DNA of 64,000 nucleotides. Origin: Metellina segmentata (taxonomy: Eukaryota; Arthropoda; Arachnida; Araneae; Tetragnathidae). The stretch covers positions 18,708,018 to 18,772,017 of the forward strand of contig OX375872.1 of the NCBI GenBank assembly GCA_947359465.1, in the 5' to 3' direction. The notes beneath the pieces are model-generated. The model was given only the letters and a program-made list of their open reading frames with translations, searched no databases and was not told the DNA's origin. Positions 22,691 through 35,484 of this stretch are shown here, piece after piece. The first letter of the stretch is position 1. Each line of letters starts with the position of its first letter. The position numbers and the translations under genes were made by a program.

Positions 22691-23449
22691 AGATTTTACG
22701 CCTGATAAAATATGCAGATTAATTACTTAATTATGCGTCTTCAGCGAAGGAGAAAGAGCTAAGGGAACGCAGTAAAAAAACCAGGTTAAATTTCCCTCGA
22801 TTCCAAGCTTTTTCTCTTGGTAGGATTGAAGGAATTTAGATGGAAAGAATTCCTGTGCAACGCCTGCATCTCACAGATATTTTATAATTAAAATTGAAAG
22901 ATTTTAATCTAGCTTTAATATTCACGTATTAAGCCTGAAAGCAATGCAAATGTTGTCCGTCATCAGTAAAGCTCCAAGGCATTCCCAGAATAAGCTGTGC
23001 CATTATTATTTTTTTTTAATATTCAAAACTCTTTTTTTTTACTTGATCAAGGTCTAATGATGTAAACGCCCCTCACTGCTGCACGAAGTTCGTGTGATAG
23101 TTAGCATCCACTGTTCATATCATGAATAAAACATGCGGATAAAACATGTTTTTTCATTTCAAATAATTTTTAATTCATTGAAATTTTTTGAAAAGAATAT
23201 GGTGTTAAATTTAATGCTGCGTGACTGCAATATCGTATTTCTTGGCCCCTGAATGGATATTTTCCTCAGTATTATCTTTGGAATTAATGTTTTCAGCAGC
23301 TGATTGTGGAAGAATTGCTAAAATATTTTTTCAGTAGATTTTCCTTGAGACTTGTTAAACTCTTGTTCAAAGTACAGAGCCATGGAAAGATGCCGATTTC
23401 GTTTAACTTCATTTCAAAAATTCATAATACCCTGCTGATTTACCTTTGT
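22691..23449. other. Gene-free stretch
   Basis: AT-rich. No element recognised. Confidence 0.5.
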
Positions 23450-24410
23450 GCAAAAATTTGATCTAAAAACGCTGTTGCAAAAGGATTTCCGTTCTGGGCA
23501 TTGTAAAGCTGTTTTTCTATTTGGATCTCCATTTCCCTTTTGATAAAAAAAAATCTAAAAAACTCTTCCCAAATGTCAACCATTTTTTGAAGAATAAAAG
23601 TATTTTCTCTCTTGGGGATCTTCATTTCCCTTTGATTTACAAAAGCTAAACACCTGTTTTCAAATGGCATCCATACTTGACAAAAGAACATATTTTATCT
23701 TCTTGGATCTACATTCCCCTTTGACTTACAAAAGCAAGTTGGAAACTTGTTCCTAAAAGGCATCCATCTATGGGGGGAAATACTTTCTCTACTTGAATCT
23801 TCATTCCCCTTTGAATTGCACCATCTAAACACCTGATTACAAATGGTATCCATCTTTGGCAAAAGAAAGTGTTTTATTTTCATGTATCTTCATTCCCTTT
23901 GATTTACAAATACTAAAACACTCTTCCCAAATGTCATCCATTCTGATCAGATTCAAGCATCTTTGGAAAAATAAAAAAAATTTCCTACTTAGATCTTCAA
24001 TACCTTTTGATATACAAAAATTAAAATATTATTTTCAAACACCGTCTTTTTCTTTTGAAAAAGACAGTATTTTGTCTTCAATCTTCATTCCCTTTGATTT
24101 ACAAAACCTTAAAGTCTATTTTCCAATGTCATCCATCTTTGGCGAATGAAAGTTTTCTGTCTTCGTGAATTGGGATTCCCCTTTGATTAACAAAAGCTAA
24201 AACCTGCTTACGTATGGCACCCATCTTTTGTCAAAAGAAAATACTTCCTCTGCTTGACCCTTTCCTACATTTCCTTTGATTTACAAAAACTGTTAGACTG
24301 TTCTCAAAGGGCATCCGTCTTTGGCTAAAGAAAGTATTTCATTTTCTTGAATATTTTCATTCCTTTTGATTTACAAATACGGAAAAACTCTTCCAAAATC
24401 CCCCGTCCTG
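23450..24410. repeat. Tandem repeat, ~90-95-bp unit, about 10 copies
   Basis: Units share cattcccctttgatttac, aaaagctaaa, aaatg-catccatcttt and ggcaaaagaaagtattt, then tcttcttggatctt. Small frames on both strands across it are products of the periodicity, not genes. Confidence 0.85.
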
Positions 24411-25490
24411 ATCTGATTAAGTTAGTTTACCTACCTACATCTTACGTTACTAGTTTCAACAGCACTAAATAGTAAATCTACGTCTTTTTACAGCTATTTT
24501 CAATTCCACTCACCATTCACCTACTGAGAAATCGTTGTTGTTTTGTTCATTACTGAAATATTTTCATCTATGAGGTAAAGTATAAACTAATTCCTGTTTA
24601 TAATAAATAAGTTTAGAAAAAAAAGAGGCATGATAAAGAATAGCTAAAGAATAGATAATTCTAGAGGCGTCAAACAAGTAAGCTAACTAAACAAAGAGAA
24701 GGATTTATATCCTTTGAACAATTCATTCCAGACACGTGAAATGACTTTTATGCTTACAATCAAAAACAGAAATTAAACGAATGCAAGAATTTTGTAAAAA
24801 TGCTGAATTGTTGATTCGTGGTTTTGAAACGAATAATGTTTTCCCAGGCAAAATTTGTTTTCTATCCTACAGCTTCACATAATCTTAGCTTTCCATCGAT
24901 AAAGTAATTGCTATATTCCATCTTGAGTACAGTTAATTAATTCGGAGTCATTTCGCAAACAAATCAAAAACTTATTCGGTGATATCTGCTTCAAGTAATA
25001 GGTTGAATAGGGAAAAAAAGAAGTTTTAAAGAGATAATTAGAGATGCATTGTAAGAGAGAATAGTCACGATATTAAATAATTTAGAGGTAAACAACATTC
25101 TTGAAGAACAAATTACTACGTAAAACGCCTCTTAAAAATATACTTGGATAATCTTTTCATCAATGTTTAATTTTTTCTTGATGAAAAGAAAATATTATCT
25201 GAGGAGGAATTAGTCTAATTTTGTTACGCATATGCTAATTTCTTCGCTTTTCGTCCAATAAAGAAATTAAGCAAACACTTCAGTAACCTTTTAAAAGAGA
25301 TAAATAATAGTACTCTCAATATGCAATTTAATTCTACTCCATTGTATATTATGAAATCTTTAAAAGTTATTAAAATCGTGTATAAAGTTAACCCCCTGGA
25401 TGAAAGTTGAAGCTTAAAAAAATGATCATTTTTAAATGTGAATTTCGTTATTTGTTCTGAGAATAAAGTTTCTTTGAACATAATAAATGA
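24411..25490. other. Gene-free stretch
   Basis: AT-rich. No gene or repeat family recognised. Confidence 0.5.
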
Positions 25491-25494
25491 TCAG

Positions 25495-26420
25495 AAAGTG
25501 TTGAATGATAAATTCTATGGCAAATTTTATACGATAGTCAATGTTAATTATGAATTATAAAGCAAATTGTAGTGTTAAATTATAAGTTACACACGAAAAA
25601 GTAAACTACCTTACTTAAACCAAATGTTAAATGATAAATTGTAAAGAAAAGGTAAGTTAAAAAACACAAACTGTGAACTGATGAACAATTAAATTAATGA
25701 GAAGTAATGGACTATGCAGAAAAATGATAAATTATAATTTATAAGGAAAACGTTAGCGGTAAATTATAAAACAAACGTTTAATCGTAAGGAATAAAGCCA
25801 GGACCAATATAAAAAAATTCTAACCCATAAATTTAAAAAAAATGTGAAACGATAGAAGATTAAGCAAATGTGAAAATGTAAACTACATGGAAAACGTTGA
25901 ATTTCGATAAATTAAGCAAATATGAAATGGTAAATTAAACATAAAATATGAAATTAGAAATTATGAGCATACACAAAAAAAGCGTTCGTTGTAAATTATA
26001 AAACAATCATTACATTATGATAAATACATCAAACGTAAAATAATTTATAAACAAAGAGGTAAACTGATGAATTATAGACACAAAGGTATAATGATAAATT
26101 ACAAACAGAAATGCGAAACGATAAATTAAAAAAAATGAAAAATGATAAATTAACATATGTGAAATGATAAATTTAAAAAAAATGGGAAATGACAAATTAA
26201 AAACTGGGAAATGAGAAATTAAAAAGTGTGGAAAGTGATAAAATATAATGCAAACGTGTGAAATGATGAATTAAAAAATGTTGAAAATGATAAAATGTAA
26301 TGTAAACGCGTGAAATGATGAAATATCAAGCAAACGTGAAATGATAAATCATGCAAAAAATGCTAATATTTTTTTTCTGATGAGAAAACGTTATCGAATA
26401 AATTATGAAGTAAACGTTAA
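25495..26420. repeat. AT-rich tandem repeat of gtgaaatgataaatta-like units
   Basis: Many short units (about 20-40 bp) of gaaatgataaattaaa, sometimes with gcaaacgt. They degrade towards 25500. This is a purine-rich strand-asymmetric satellite; its complement is pyrimidine-rich. Confidence 0.75.
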
Positions 26421-27475
26421 GGCTATAACGTATACATCACACACACCCAAGTATGCCTACATGGAAAAATACTACTTTTATCGGCAAGAGTCAACTTAAA
26501 ATGCAACGTAGTATCTAAAACGAGCAACACACACAAACTTTCTTGTATCTCCATAGAAAAGCTGTAGTCACCAGAATACAAAGATCTACCTTGTCCATAG
26601 TAGCTCTTAAAAAGGAAGAATACAAAGGGTATCCATTTCCCTAATAGCTAGACATGGCACCAGGAGCAAAAAATAAATCCAACAATGACTAAGAATTCCC
26701 TCACTCGATATCATCAGAAAAGAAATGCAGTAAACAAAGTCTTGCTGATGTCGGTGCTATAGCGACGCACGTATAGAGGTAAAAGAAGATACGAAGAAAC
26801 ACAACACACGATACGAAAACCCTTGTAATAGGTCCTGAGAGTAAGACTCTGCTTGCTCTTTGCACCCAGAGCTCCCGATGTCCACTTCCAAATGTCCTTC
26901 AACAACGGCCAGGATCATTTCTTTTTTCAGTAACACACTTGATGGCCCTTCTATTTTTATCTTTATTATTGATACTTGTGCCTCTTGCTTGACATTAAAT
27001 AAAAAAAGCGCTCTTAAAACTTTACCACTCCATCGACTATCATCATATTTGCAGATAATGATAGTGAATAGGCTTTCCTACTCAGATCATTGCAGTTGGT
27101 TTGTGTTGTTTAAGATTTTTTAAGGAGGCTTACGGGGTTTCCACTTAAACAACACGGGGCGATTTCATGTTTTCTTTTATTATGTTTTCGGTAAGCTTCT
27201 TAGCAAGGCCAATTTATTGAGCTGGAGCTGTAGAATAAATCGATGGGACTAACTTATGGTTTTCTTTTCAATTCTGTAAAGCTTTTATCGAATTTCTATA
27301 ATATAAATCGAGTGAAAAGTCGTTTCATACGCAAGGTTCTTGTATCTATCATGCTTAAACATATTGAACATGAATAAGTTATAAATGCGCTATTTTATCA
27401 AAAAAATAGTTTTGCCATCGTGAGTTAAATAAATGACAGTACTTATGGCAAAAGATTGCTTTATTAGTTCGTGGA
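26421..27475. other. Gene-free stretch
   Basis: Two overlapping short frames on opposite strands near 26714-27123 show no domain. No element recognised. Confidence 0.5.
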
Positions 27476-27870
27476 TCGAACAAGAGAATGACGAGGCCAC
27501 TCTATGGTAAGCTCGTTACTGAGTTCACCAAATGATGGTAGTAATAGCATTATATTAAATTATTAGTTTTGTAGGTGGGGTGAAAAATCGGAATAATGGG
27601 TCCACTCCCCCTGTTACGAAAGTAACTCGTCTCTGAGTTCACTAATTAAATTATGGTAGTTATTGCACGAGTTTAGCTTATTAGTTTGCAGTCGTGGATC
27701 AAAATCGTAATGATGGGTTCATTTCCTTTTAAGCTCGTTTCTGAGTTCACTTAATTATGGTAAGTTATAACAAGATTTTAGCTTATTAGTTTTGTAGGTG
27801 TGGGTGAAAGATCGAATGGTGGGTTCACTCCCTGCTCCAAAAATAGCTCGTCTCTGAGTTGTCTATGGTA
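27476..27870. repeat. Tandem repeat, ~125-bp unit, about 3 copies
   Basis: Units share agctcgt-tctgagttcac, aattatggtag, agcttattagtttt and gatgggttcactcc. Confidence 0.75.
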
Positions 27871-28265
27871 AGAACGTATATTGACAGATTCGTTGAATAT
27901 TTATGTATTCGTATAAATGTAAGAGTTGAACTTTGCCTGGGATTCAAGAAGCAAAAACACATATCCACAAATGTGAACCTCTGAAAACCCAACTCAGGAC
28001 ATGCAAATCTATCGTAACTACTCAGTGACACATTGAAAGATTCATTAAACATTTACTTATTCGTAAATATATAGAAATTTCCTCTTGATTGGGATTCACG
28101 GAGCAATTAAGGTATACAAATGTGAACCTTCAGAAACCCCACTAAGAGCTCGCATGTCTATTATAACTACGTAATGACACATTGACAGATTCATTGAACA
28201 TTTACGTATCCGTAGAAATGTAGAAATTTCCTCTCAGTTAGGATTCAGGAAGGAAAAACAAACGC
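27871..28265. repeat. Tandem repeat, ~150-bp unit, about 3 copies
   Basis: Units share gacagattcattgaacattt, acgtattcgtaaatgtag, attgggattca and acaaatgtgaacct. The array follows directly on the previous one, and the two units are unrelated to each other. Confidence 0.75.
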
Positions 28266-29034
28266 TAACACATTTTAATCGGCATTTCGAAGAGGTTAAA
28301 TATGTTCTACAAAGTAAAGTAATTTTTGTAGCCGCATAAATCTTATTTTTTTGTGTTTAAAGCCTTACTGGATATGAGTGATTTAAGTTTAGATATGTAT
28401 CATCTACGATTCTTTAAGTTATTTGGATGTGTTGAAACACATGCATGAATAAGTTATCTGAGCTTCTTTACATGAAAAGTTTACTTACTTACGTTTTGAA
28501 TTGATTATCCATAGTCTTTTCTGTAAATGAATGTTTTTAGTGAACCTTTCGAGATAACAAAAGCAGTATTTCATACTTATTTTTTTTATTTAGTAAAAAT
28601 CAATAACATATTTGAGCAAATATACCAGCAATCGAAAGTAGAAAAAAACAACCCCTTTGTTCATTACAATCTGCCTAAGTAGACATTGCGCGAATAGATA
28701 GGTCCTATGAATAAAGTATTCTTCAAGTACAATTCCTTTTAGTGAAAATTAATTAACAAATGGTTTCCAACGCTTAAGGCTCAAGCCCAATTTTCGCGAA
28801 ATTACCAACAGAAACTTATTTTGTATCCTTCACCAAAAGAGAAATCTTAAGATAATTGGGAATGCAAGGGTTTCCTTCACGATATAAAACCAGCGCTATT
28901 ATGCTATGTGGCAGTGCTTTTGATGCAGTTGTAAGAGTCTGGTATAGAGGGAAAAGAAGTTAGGATACTGAGACTACTGTTTCGTTGAAAGCTTTTAACA
29001 CAAGAATTTAAATTGAAACGGTAAATGGGAATTT
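28266..29034. other. Gene-free stretch
   Basis: Nothing recognised. Confidence 0.5.
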
Positions 29035-29140
29035 TTAATTAACGTCCTACTAGAGCAACACAACGGGCTATTGACAAAGGTCCGGGATCAATCCTCTAAG
29101 GGAAAGATTGAGGACAACACCTCGTAATTTTGAAACACAT
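29035..29140 (-). mobile_element. SINE family 1, 3' fragment, minus strand
   Basis: Reads ttaattaacgtcctactaga, then gcaacacaacgggctattga, then ggtccgggatcaatcc, ggacaacacctcg and taattttgaa. It is well conserved but stops after ~105 bp. Confidence 0.82.
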
Positions 29141-29334
29141 TTAAATTGATTGATTGAAGATTCCCAAGAAACTATTTTAAAGCAAAACTAGCACATAAAT
29201 GTGAACCTCTATAATGTTCTTCACTAAATTCACTTGGTATCACCCTTTGATTGTCACGAGATGCTAGAGAAGTGTAGTATTGATTTTACCACACAACACA
29301 AATATGACGATTTTTTCCACATTTAAAACGTTTC

Positions 29335-30010
29335 TATCGATCCTTCCCTTACAGTAGAATTCTTTGGAAACATTCTATTAGTTCTTTCTTCAGAATAGAA
29401 ACCCCTTGAATCTTTTTCCTGCATCTTAAATTCGAATGGAGTCTGTTGGAAAGAAAAAAAAAAGCAGGTTTAAAGCATTTCTCTTGATATTTTCTATTGC
29501 ACTTTAAATAATAATAGAATTTTGAAAATATTCTATTGATGTTTTCCTTACAGTATAAGTTTTGGAAATATGCTATCGGTCCTCTTTCCTGGGAATTCAA
29601 TCCTTTCAAATGATTATAGATTGGTTCTTTTTCCAGAAAAGGAATATTTTGGAAAATGTTTATGGATTATTTGCTAATAATACAGTCCTTTTGGAAATTT
29701 TCTATTCATCCTTTATTTAGAATAGAGTCATTTAAAAAGTTTCTATCAAACGTTTACCTTGGATTGGAATAGTATCGAAAAATTATCTTGCTCAATTAGA
29801 ACAAAACTGATTACAAGTCATACACGGAAGGTTAAGTTCTGACTTTTGACAAATTTAATATTTTTGATAGCTCTATTAAAGAAGAAGATTGGACTACCAT
29901 AATCTTTGGAGAACATCCTATACTAACAAAAGAATCAACATAATATTTCAAAACAATTATATTCTAAATGAAAATAGAATCTTTCCAAAGGATTGTAATC
30001 TAAAAAGGCA
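29335..30010. repeat. Dispersed ~45-bp minisatellite array
   Basis: Plus-orientation units (cttagaatagaa, ttttggaaa-attctatt, gatcctttc) run to about 29790. Near 29955-30000 one or two units stand in the opposite orientation (agaatctttccaaaggattg). Confidence 0.7.
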
Positions 30011-30039
30011 ATAGAGCGGTACCAGAGGATATTTTGTAT

Positions 30040-31000
30040 TTAACAGGTAGTTTTATGTAGTTGACGAGAGGTAATTTAAGATCAAAGATGTTCTACAATA
30101 TTTAGCTTCATGGAAATTGGTTTTCAGCATCAATTTTGTATTCAATTTGCAAAGTGGTCTCAATTAAATACCTCTTATATCAAGATCTAATAATCCTGCT
30201 AATGACGTTGTATCGCGTTTAGACAAGAACGCATTATTACACAAAGGGAATGAAAATCAAAGTAAGAAAAACAAATTCTTCCTTGTTCAGAAAAGGTGAC
30301 AATTTAAAACATGTTTTTGCATCAGAGGCTTTAGATTTACATTGTTTACGTGGAGGAATTTATGTTCGAAAATATTCGACCTCGTTTAGTTTCATAGAAA
30401 AAGATTCTAGTATTAACTTTTGTATTTAACATGCAGTTTTACATAATTTTTTAAAAGAAATTAATGACAGTAAATATTCTGTAATATTTAATTAGGAGGG
30501 GAGATGGGTTCAAAAATTTTCTACCGTCTTTAGTTTCACAGAAAAAGATTTTTGCATCGAGTTTTGTATTTAGCATGCAGTTTTACACAATTTACTTGGT
30601 GAAATTAACAATCGTAAATATTCCTACAGTATCGTATAAAAAAACGTGATATCTTTTGTTAAACATACAGTTTTATATAGGTTTAGAGAAAGTTCACGAT
30701 CGAAAGTATTCAATCATATTTAGTTACATAGCAAAACATTTTAGCATTTCTTGTGTGTAATATGTAGTTTTAAATAGCTTAAAGGAAGGGATTTATGGTT
30801 GAAAATATTTTACCATATAGTTTCATATAAAAAGATTCTAGCATAGATTTTGTATTTAACATGTAGTTTTACATAGTTTACGAGAAGGAACTAAGTTTAA
30901 AAATTATTCTACCGTGTTCAGTTTCATAGAAAAAGATTCTAGCACGGATTTTGTTTTGCATTTAATATGTACCTAGTTTAGAAATGTTCGAAAATATTCT
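30040..31000. repeat. Tandem repeat, ~110-125-bp unit, about 8 copies
   Basis: Units share agtttcatagaaaaagattc, tagcatagattttgtattta, acatgtagttttacatag and aaaatattctac. The right edge is cut by the Tc1-like element at 31009. Confidence 0.82.
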
Positions 31001-31008
31001 ACTATATA

Positions 31009-32423
31009 CACTCATTGCCATAAAAATTTGCGCAACAAGAAAAAGTCGTCAAAATGAAACGAAATTTTACACACGTAAGTACTACTTTGATACAAAAAAG
31101 TGATTAGAAAATCGAAGAAAAAAAATCATTTTTACTGCAGAAAAAAGTACAAATGAACGGAAGTTTTAGTACTCTGTTGGATCCCCTCTAGCGCGAATGC
31201 ACGATGCGACACGAGCGGGCATTGAGGCATACAAGTTCCGTATGATGTCCGGAGAATTCTCGTTACACAGTTGCTGTAAACGCGCCTCTAGTTCGACCTA
31301 ACTCGTAGGGTGTCCAACTTGCCGTCTCAAATGATTCCAGAATTGATCGATTGGTGACAAATCTGGAGATCGAGCAGGCCAGGAAAGGGTGATAATGTGG
31401 CGGAGACAGTCTTGTGACATCGTTGCTGTGTGTGGCCGAGCATTGTCTTATTGAAAAATGGTTCCTGGGAGCCCTGCCATGAGTGGCATCACATGTGGCT
31501 CAAGGATGTCATGGACATACCGCTGGGCTGTCATTGTGTCATGAATCAATATTAGGGGTGACCGTGTATCGTAAGCAATGGCGCCCCATACCGTCACACC
31601 AGCTGCGTGAGCGGTGTGTCGCTGTAAAGCGAAGGCAGGATTGAGGCGTTCACCACGGGGCCTCCACACACGAACACGATTGTCATCACTGCTCAAATTG
31701 AATCTAGATTCGTCGCTGAAGACCACCTGGTTCCATTCCGTTGCAGTCCAATCCCGTCGTGCGCGACACCACTCCAAACGGAGGCGTCGGTGGGTGGGTC
31801 TCATTGGCAGCAAACGTAACGGGCACCGCGATACCAGATGTCCTTCAGCCAGGCGCATTCCGATGGTTCGCGAATACACAGGGGCCAGTAGTGAAAGTGC
31901 TGCCTGTGTCTGGACAGCGGCCAATGAGGCAGTTGGCTCTACGCGTGCGTTTCGTATGATGTGACGGTCTTCTCGATGACTGGTCTGTCGAGGGCGTCCT
32001 GAGCCTGGTCACCGTGTAAATGGCGTCTATTCTGTCCACTGGTCCCAACACCTCCTCACAGTAATATCAGAACGGCCTACTTGACGAGCTACTCGCCGAG
32101 CTGTCCACCCAGCTTCCATCATCTCGATGATTCTTTCCCTCTCGAACTCTGACAGCTGCTCATATTATCTTCGATGGCGGCGTAACGGCATGTATACTAC
32201 AGCGTTTCCTTTGCAAAAGATTGAGTACACTCAAACAAGCTCTGCTTACCTGTTTTATACTCCAAGGAGAACGAAGTTCAACGCCCTCTAGTGGCATTAC
32301 GCAATGCGTAATCACGCTGCATTTCTAATCATTTTCATATCTGGCCGACATGCACCTTCATGCCAAGTTTCGTTACGATCCCACAATTATTTCTTGTTGC
32401 AAAAATTTTTATGGCAATGAGTG
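31009..32423 (-). mobile_element. Tc1-like transposon, 1415 bp
   Basis: TA flanks are at 31007-31008 and 32424-32425. The inverted ends are CACTCATTGCCATAAAAATT on the left and CACTCATTGCCATAAAAATT on the right in reverse complement. They are identical over at least 20 bp, then diverge slightly before gcaacaag. It is full length for the family and lies at the end of a tandem array. The gene inside has nonsense changes, so it is dead although its ends are nearly perfect. Confidence 0.9.
31166..32172 (-). pseudogene. Tc1-like transposase, full length with nonsense mutations
   Basis: On the minus strand, reading from about 32172, the order is LSEFERERIIEMMEAGWTAR and VARQVGRSDITVRRCW (DNA-binding domain), then PTHRRLRLEWC, VFSDESRFNL (first catalytic Asp), GVTVWGAIAYD, a stop, DNARPHTA (second Asp), WPARSPDLSPIDQFW and RVASCIRARG. 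Stops lie after QWTE, in TPFTR, at 31445 just before the second Asp, and after HPTS. The usual catalytic Glu in SPIE reads Asp here. The longest open part is 31448-31924. A CAA-to-TAA change could explain the stop before the second Asp; this is inference. Confidence 0.88.
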
Positions 32424-32667
32424 TATTTAGCTCCAGACAAAAATTATCTATAATCGGTTTCGCATTACGTAGTTTCAACTCAACTTGTAATTTAATGTGT
32501 AATTTGAGTATTTTTCAACAAACAGCCAAGGTCTTCTCAAACCTTAGTATAACGTTCCTTTCAGTGTATCGGGTTATTTTCTTTGTCCTGGCAAAGCGTG
32601 ACGCATAGAGGGGCCCTGCACCTATAGAATTAGATTTAATTTTGTAAGTTACCCGCCAATTGTTTTT

Positions 32668-32726
32668 GACGAGATATCTCGTCCATCAAGATGAGACCAA
32701 TTTTGCTAGTAACGAGAAATATCGTC
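32668..32726. repeat. GACGAGATATCTCGTC palindrome and flank
   Basis: The perfect palindrome is at 32668-32683, followed by catcaagatgagaccaattt and aacgagaaatatcgtc. This is the reverse complement of 865-923 with few differences. Confidence 0.7.
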
Positions 32727-32785
32727 AAAACAAAACTGCCCTATGACTTCAAGAGAATAGAAATCCTTAAGAAGGAAAAAAATTT

Positions 32786-32960
32786 TGGCACAGCTTCAGT
32801 CTACGTTTATAGCAGTGCAAACGGCCTTGGCGATTTTTTTTGGCGCACTTCTAAAGTTGCCAAAGAAAGAATTATTTCAAATGAACCAAAGAAATCAATC
32901 AACAGTTTAACGGATTTTGAAAGAACTTTCTAGAATATTCAAAATGAAAATTTAAACTCT
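32786..32960. mobile_element. Fragment of the GGTACAGC-ended MITE
   Basis: gtctacgtttatagcagtgc, acggccttggcgatttt and ggcgcacttctaaagttgcc match the terminal region of the MITE at 35803-36608. The following segment, ggattttgaaagaac with ttcaaaatgaaaatt, matches its interior in reverse complement. Terminal base pairs and target duplication are lost. Confidence 0.65.
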
Positions 32961-33316
32961 CCTCTTGCCGATGGTTACCGAAAAACCGCAATAACCGTAT
33001 TACCGAAGGGTTGTCTTAACCTGCCAACCCTTTCATCCCCGGTGTTCCACAGCATGGAACACCTAACTTGATTCGTTTCTCAAATCGTTAAATTCGACTA
33101 TAAATGAAAACAAAAAGGTTGATGTTTTACTTTCAACTTCCTTTTTCAATAATACATGGCAGCACGACACAAACCGATTCATTAGTTTTAGCTATTATGC
33201 TTTATTGAAAGCACTGATTTTCAAAGTCATTTTGTCTAATTTTTTTTCTAATACAAAAAAAAACTGTCTGAAAAAAAAATTTCATGCTATTTTGTTGGCT
33301 GTACTCTAAACTATCT

Positions 33317-33320
<4 letters not shown>
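32961..33320. other. Gene-free stretch
   Basis: Contains a small GC-richer patch with an imperfect hairpin (ggtgttccacagcatggaac). Otherwise nothing was recognised. Confidence 0.45.

Positions 33321-33357
<37 letters not shown>
33321..33357. repeat. (TA)n microsatellite
   Basis: 37 bases of uninterrupted TA repeat. Confidence 0.95.
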
Positions 33358-33360
<3 letters not shown>

Positions 33361-33424
33361 ATTTTTTATACAAAAACCATACGCAGAATGAATGAATGAA
33401 AAAAAGGTGAAAAAAATTTGGTTT

Positions 33425-33708
33425 CTGTTTCGAATCCGGGTCAATGCACGAATGTTTGTAAGCGTATCGTATAGAAGCGGCTGGTGCACCTTATATCAAA
33501 TGTGGTCGAAAGTCCTCACATTGAGTTGGTGTGGAAGTTTGGAAAGTGGAGTGCCAGCTCTGATGTTGCCTCGTCATCTGACCGTGGTTCAAAATTACGT
33601 GGTATTGTCCTCGGATCGTTCCCTAAGACGATTGATCCCGGACCGTCGTCAATAGTCCACTGTGTTGCTCTAGTAGGACGTTAACTAAAAATTACCATTA
33701 CCATTAGT
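33425..33708 (+). mobile_element. SINE family 1, type-A head remnant
   Basis: B-box part cgaatccgggt, then tgtttgtaagcgtatcgtat, gcggctggtgcacc, gagtgccagctctgatgtt, tgaccgtggttcaaaattac, tgatcccggaccgtcgtcaa and gttgctctagtaggacgtta, ending aaaaattaccattacc. It is close to the complete copy at 43047-43375. The first ~45 bases, including the A box, are missing. Confidence 0.85.
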
Positions 33709-34599
33709 GGTTGGTATCGCTAAAGACGAGGAATCCCGAAGATACAACCACCAGGAGGGTTAACATGAATAACTGAACTTTTATAGTTTGTAGTGTGTAA
33801 ATATAAAAATTGCGAGGACGATAGCAACAATGAATACAAGCGACATCCTAGTTTTCTAATTAATATGGAAATCGAATTAAACATTTCCTCGATACGACCA
33901 TCCATTAAAATGCTTTTAAAAGTATGAGCTCGAATAAACCGGTCCTATTCGAATTTTGATTCGATCCGCAGTTAAGTGTAAATATATTTTCGCTCCTCCA
34001 GTAACAAGATGCGGAGTTTGAATAATACAACTAGACTAACCTTAGTATTCGGAATTCGGGAAGAATACCTATTTTATTCGAGAGCATCTCTTAAAATGGT
34101 TAACTCCCATTCTATTTATTTCGTGAAAAGCCTTTCTTGAAAATTAATCGAAGTACCTATAATGGACATTTGCGTACTTAGTTTTGAAATTTATTGTTTT
34201 AATCCCCAATCCAGTCTTTCTGCGATACACAGGGTTGATTTTCACTGAGCCTGTTCATGCATTATTGAAAAGGAAATGATACGGTTAATTCTATGCATGC
34301 TATGAAGTTCCGATTTCATTTGAGATCGCGAGTATAACTTTATTGATTAGAGTCTAGTAAATGATGGATTATGGTTGTGATAGAAGATGAATGGGTGGTG
34401 GATATTTTGGTATAGAATTCAATGATCTTGATAATGTTGTGTCTTAAAACTTTCGTTCTGAAAGAACATCTCGTAGTTATGCTTGTAACAAACAAGTTTA
34501 TCACTATTCTAGAAAGTATATTGTGCCGTTTGTGCGTATATAAGTATCACTAGAACCATTTATAAGAATTATATTAGAATGCAAGGGCTAATAGTATAT
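33709..34599. other. Gene-free stretch
   Basis: Nothing recognised. Confidence 0.5.
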
Positions 34600-35090
34600 T
34601 TCCAAAGAAGCATTTTCTTTTAAAGGGGGGACCAATATAATCTGTCGGAAGATAACTATTCTAAGAATAGGACAAATAGTAACATTTCAATGACTTTCTA
34701 ATTTAAAGGATCAATACAATACAATCAAAGAATCAATACAATCCATTCAAAGAATCAATGCAATCCAATCAAAGAATCAATGCAATCCATTCAACGAATC
34801 AATACAATCCATTCAAAGAATTACAATCTAAGAAAAGGACTAATATTATCTCTCCAAAGGATTATTTTCTAATAAAAGGACGACCAATAGAATCTATTCA
34901 AATAATTATAATCTAAGAAAACGACTAACAGTATCTCTCCAAAGGATTATTTTATAATAAAAGGACCAATAAAATACATCCACTGAATTATATTCTAAGG
35001 AAGGAACTTTCGCAAGGATTATTTTCTAATAAAATAAAAATAGATTCAGCCTAAAAAAGAATTCCGTTCTAAGAAAAGGCTGTAAGAGAC
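34600..35090 (-). repeat. Dispersed ~45-bp minisatellite array, reverse orientation
   Basis: Units of ttctaagaaaaggaccaata, gaatctatccaaag and gaattat. In the middle is a sub-array of a 20-bp unit, aatcaatgcaatccattcaa, repeated about six times (34715-34825). Confidence 0.75.
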
Positions 35091-35484
35091 CTCGGATTCC
35101 TTCAACCAATAAATATGATCATTTATACATTAATATGTTGTGGGGTAAAAAAATACTATACAACTAAGAAAACTTGTGATGCCTAGAGGGTTATCGTTCA
35201 CGAGACAGGATGATTCAAAACTTTCTTGCAATAATTATTTCCTTAAGTCAACGTTACGATACCTAACCCCCCAACTCACACACACTACGGAAGCTAAAAG
35301 ACTGAAAGACTTCGAAGGTAACGTTGTAAAAAAGTTCCTCGAGGAGGAAAAATTGGTAATACGAAGACACCAAAAAGGTTTTACGCGCATTTCCAAACTA
35401 CCTTTTGACTTGCAGTTCCCTTTAGATAAACTACGATTTAGTGTAGATGATAGGTATTTTAAGTACCGTAGCACTGGGTTACCA

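Noticed and set aside
31614..31964. Plus-strand frames of 116 and 72 codons
   Set aside because: They are antisense to the Tc1-like transposase relic.
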